A stretch of DNA of 13,151 bases from an uncultured Ruminococcus sp. (GTDB lineage Bacteria; Bacillota; Clostridia; Oscillospirales; Ruminococcaceae): contig CAADWP010000056.1 of NCBI GenBank assembly GCA_900752785.1, positions 1 through 13,151 of the forward strand. The letters are read 5' to 3'. The notes under the pieces were generated by a model, which did no database searches, had not been told where the DNA came from, and saw only the letters and a program-made list of their open reading frames with translations. How positions within the stretch are numbered: position 1 is the first letter of the stretch; every line of letters starts with the position of its first letter. Below, one piece after another: positions 12,189 to 13,151 of the stretch. Both the position numbers and the translations under genes were made by a program.

Positions 12189-13151
12189 ATGGTCAAAAAA
12201 ATCATAGCCTCGTTCCTTGCCGCTGTAGTCATGGGAGCAACCATACCTACACATATACGAAATCAGAATATCTCCATAACCGCGAACGCGGAAGACGAGT
12301 ACAATGAAGAAACATACGACGACTTCAATATTTATAAATACACCGACCATATTGAAATAGGCAGATATAACGGAGAATCGACAAAAGTTGAGATACCGTC
12401 AAAAATAGACGATCTGCCGGTTACAAGTATCGGCTATGGTGCGTTTTCCGATTGTTCAAACCTTAAATCCGTAACGATTCCCGACAGCGTTACTTCCATT
12501 GGCGTAGAGGCATTTTCCTACTGTAAAAGCCTTACATCCATAACGATTCCCGACAGCGTTACTTCTATTGGCAGGGGGGCATTTTCCGGCACTCCGTGGC
12601 TTGAAAACAAACAAAAAGAAGATCCGTTAGTAGTTGTAAACGGTCTTCTTATTGACGGAGGAATATGTTCGGGTAACGTTGTAATTCCGGACAGTGTTAC
12701 TTCTATTAGCATGGGGGCATTTTACAGATGTTCAAGCCTTGAATCCGTAACGATTCCGAACAGCGTTACTTCTATTGGCGTAGGGGCATTCTTAGGATGT
12801 TCAAGCCTTGAATCCGTAACGATTCCCGACAGCGTTACTTTTATTGGCGATTATGCATTTTCCGGATGTTCAATACTTACATCCGTAACGATTCCCGACA
12901 GCGTTACTTCTATTGGCGTAGGGGCATTTTCCGACTGTAAAAGCCTTACATCCGTAACGATTCCCAACGGTGTTACTTCTATTGGCAATTCTGCATTCTT
13001 AGGATGTTCAAGCCTTGAATCCGTAACGATTCCCGACAATGTTGCTTCCATTGGCAATAGTGCATTTTCCAGTTGTTCAAGCCTTGAATCTATAACGATT
13101 CCCGACAGCGTTACTTCTATTGGCGTAGGGGCATTTTCCGACTGTAAAAGC
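12189..13151 (+). CDS. Secreted BspA-type leucine-rich-repeat protein (runs off right edge)
   Basis: From the ATG at 12189 an open frame of 321 codons reaches the window edge with no stop. A perfect AGGAGGT lies 8 bases upstream. Residues 1-34 form a long signal peptide (MVKKIIASFLAAVVM core) with a likely cleavage after ANA, before Glu35. A short acidic segment leads into LRR_5/BspA-type repeats from about residue 78. Ten copies have the frame SVTIPDSVTSIG-x-x-AF-x-x-C-x-x-L, with a 23-residue period. One copy is interrupted by the usual linker GTPWLENKQKEDPLVVVNG. In this family the repeats form an extended curved surface that binds host proteins, other bacteria or polysaccharide. The C-terminal part, which may carry a cell-wall anchor or dockerin, is not in the window. 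Confidence 0.93.
   Translation, partial: MVKKIIASFLAAVVMGATIPTHIRNQNISITANAEDEYNEETYDDFNIYKYTDHIEIGRYNGESTKVEIPSKIDDLPVTSIGYGAFSDCSNLKSVTIPDSVTSIGVEAFSYCKSLTSITIPDSVTSIGRGAFSGTPWLENKQKEDPLVVVNGLLIDGGICSGNVVIPDSVTSISMGAFYRCSSLESVTIPNSVTSIGVGAFLGCSSLESVTIPDSVTFIGDYAFSGCSILTSVTIPDSVTSIGVGAFSDCKSLTSVTIPNGVTSIGNSAFLGCSSLESVTIPDNVASIGNSAFSSCSSLESITIPDSVTSIGVGAFSDCKS
12420..13151 (+). repeat. 69-bp coding repeats of the LRR protein
   Basis: DNA-level tandem repeats of 69 bp matching the 23-residue protein repeat, with near-identical blocks such as GTAACGATTCCCGACAGCGT. The block GGCGTAGGGGCATTTTCCGA at 12916 recurs at 13123, exactly 207 bases (three units) later, which suggests duplication of a three-repeat block. 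The array is interrupted once, at about 12590-12690, by the non-repeated linker. Confidence 0.9.

Noticed and set aside
12518..13057. Minus-strand frames with repeated 'IEVTLSGIVTD' peptides
   Set aside because: They are the reverse reading of the 69-bp LRR coding repeats, whose plus-strand frame has a promoter, ribosome binding site, signal peptide and known family.
12420..13151. Regular repeats considered as a CRISPR array
   Set aside because: The 69-bp units are contiguous, in frame and without unique spacers, and they encode LRR_5 repeats.

Overview
The window looks like a chromosomal segment from a gut or rumen Firmicute near Ruminococcus (Oscillospirales). I infer this from moderate GC, strong AGGAGG-type ribosome binding sites, near-consensus sigma-A promoters with 17-bp spacers, a T-box leader on the phenylalanyl-tRNA synthetase operon, and a BspA-type leucine-rich-repeat surface protein whose signal peptide ends in a typical 'ANA|E' site. 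No tRNA, rRNA or CRISPR array is visible.

Layout. (1) Bases 1-4560, minus strand: promoter, a T-box leader with a UUC (Phe) specifier, pheS, a small two-helix membrane protein, pheT, and the start of a lipoprotein gene cut by the window edge. The spacing is tight: a 1-base overlap, an 18-base gap and a 1-base gap. (2) Bases 4569-7838, plus strand: a divergent promoter with a 5'UTR inverted repeat, a small two-helix membrane protein, the bifunctional NAD(P)HX repair enzyme nnr, a 161-bp palindromic MITE-like element, a second lipoprotein, and a bidirectional terminator. (3) Bases 7840-12060, minus strand, visibly more AT-rich: a response regulator, ABC ATPase, ABC permease and histidine kinase module, then ogt (alkyl-DNA repair), then a roughly 30-codon remnant resembling a large serine recombinase. 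(4) Bases 12127-13151, plus strand: a secreted BspA-like LRR protein that has no stop codon before the right edge.

How the genes work together. The T-box should let uncharged tRNA-Phe switch on synthesis of both synthetase subunits and the two membrane-associated proteins encoded with them. Nnr repairs hydrated nicotinamide cofactors. The two-component/ABC module has the arrangement of peptide-antibiotic sensing and detoxification loci. Its ATPase operon has its own promoter carrying four AAC-type direct repeats at 11-12 bp spacing, a plausible binding site for the neighbouring OmpR-type regulator. The recombinase remnant and the base-composition shift suggest that region 3 was acquired horizontally.

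I see no wholly new system. The best second-look signals are a possible Shine-Dalgarno-sequestering switch at 4599-4678, the palindromic MITE-like element, the recombinase remnant, the four-repeat operator, the terminator/promoter overlap ahead of ogt, and the membrane gene between pheS and pheT.
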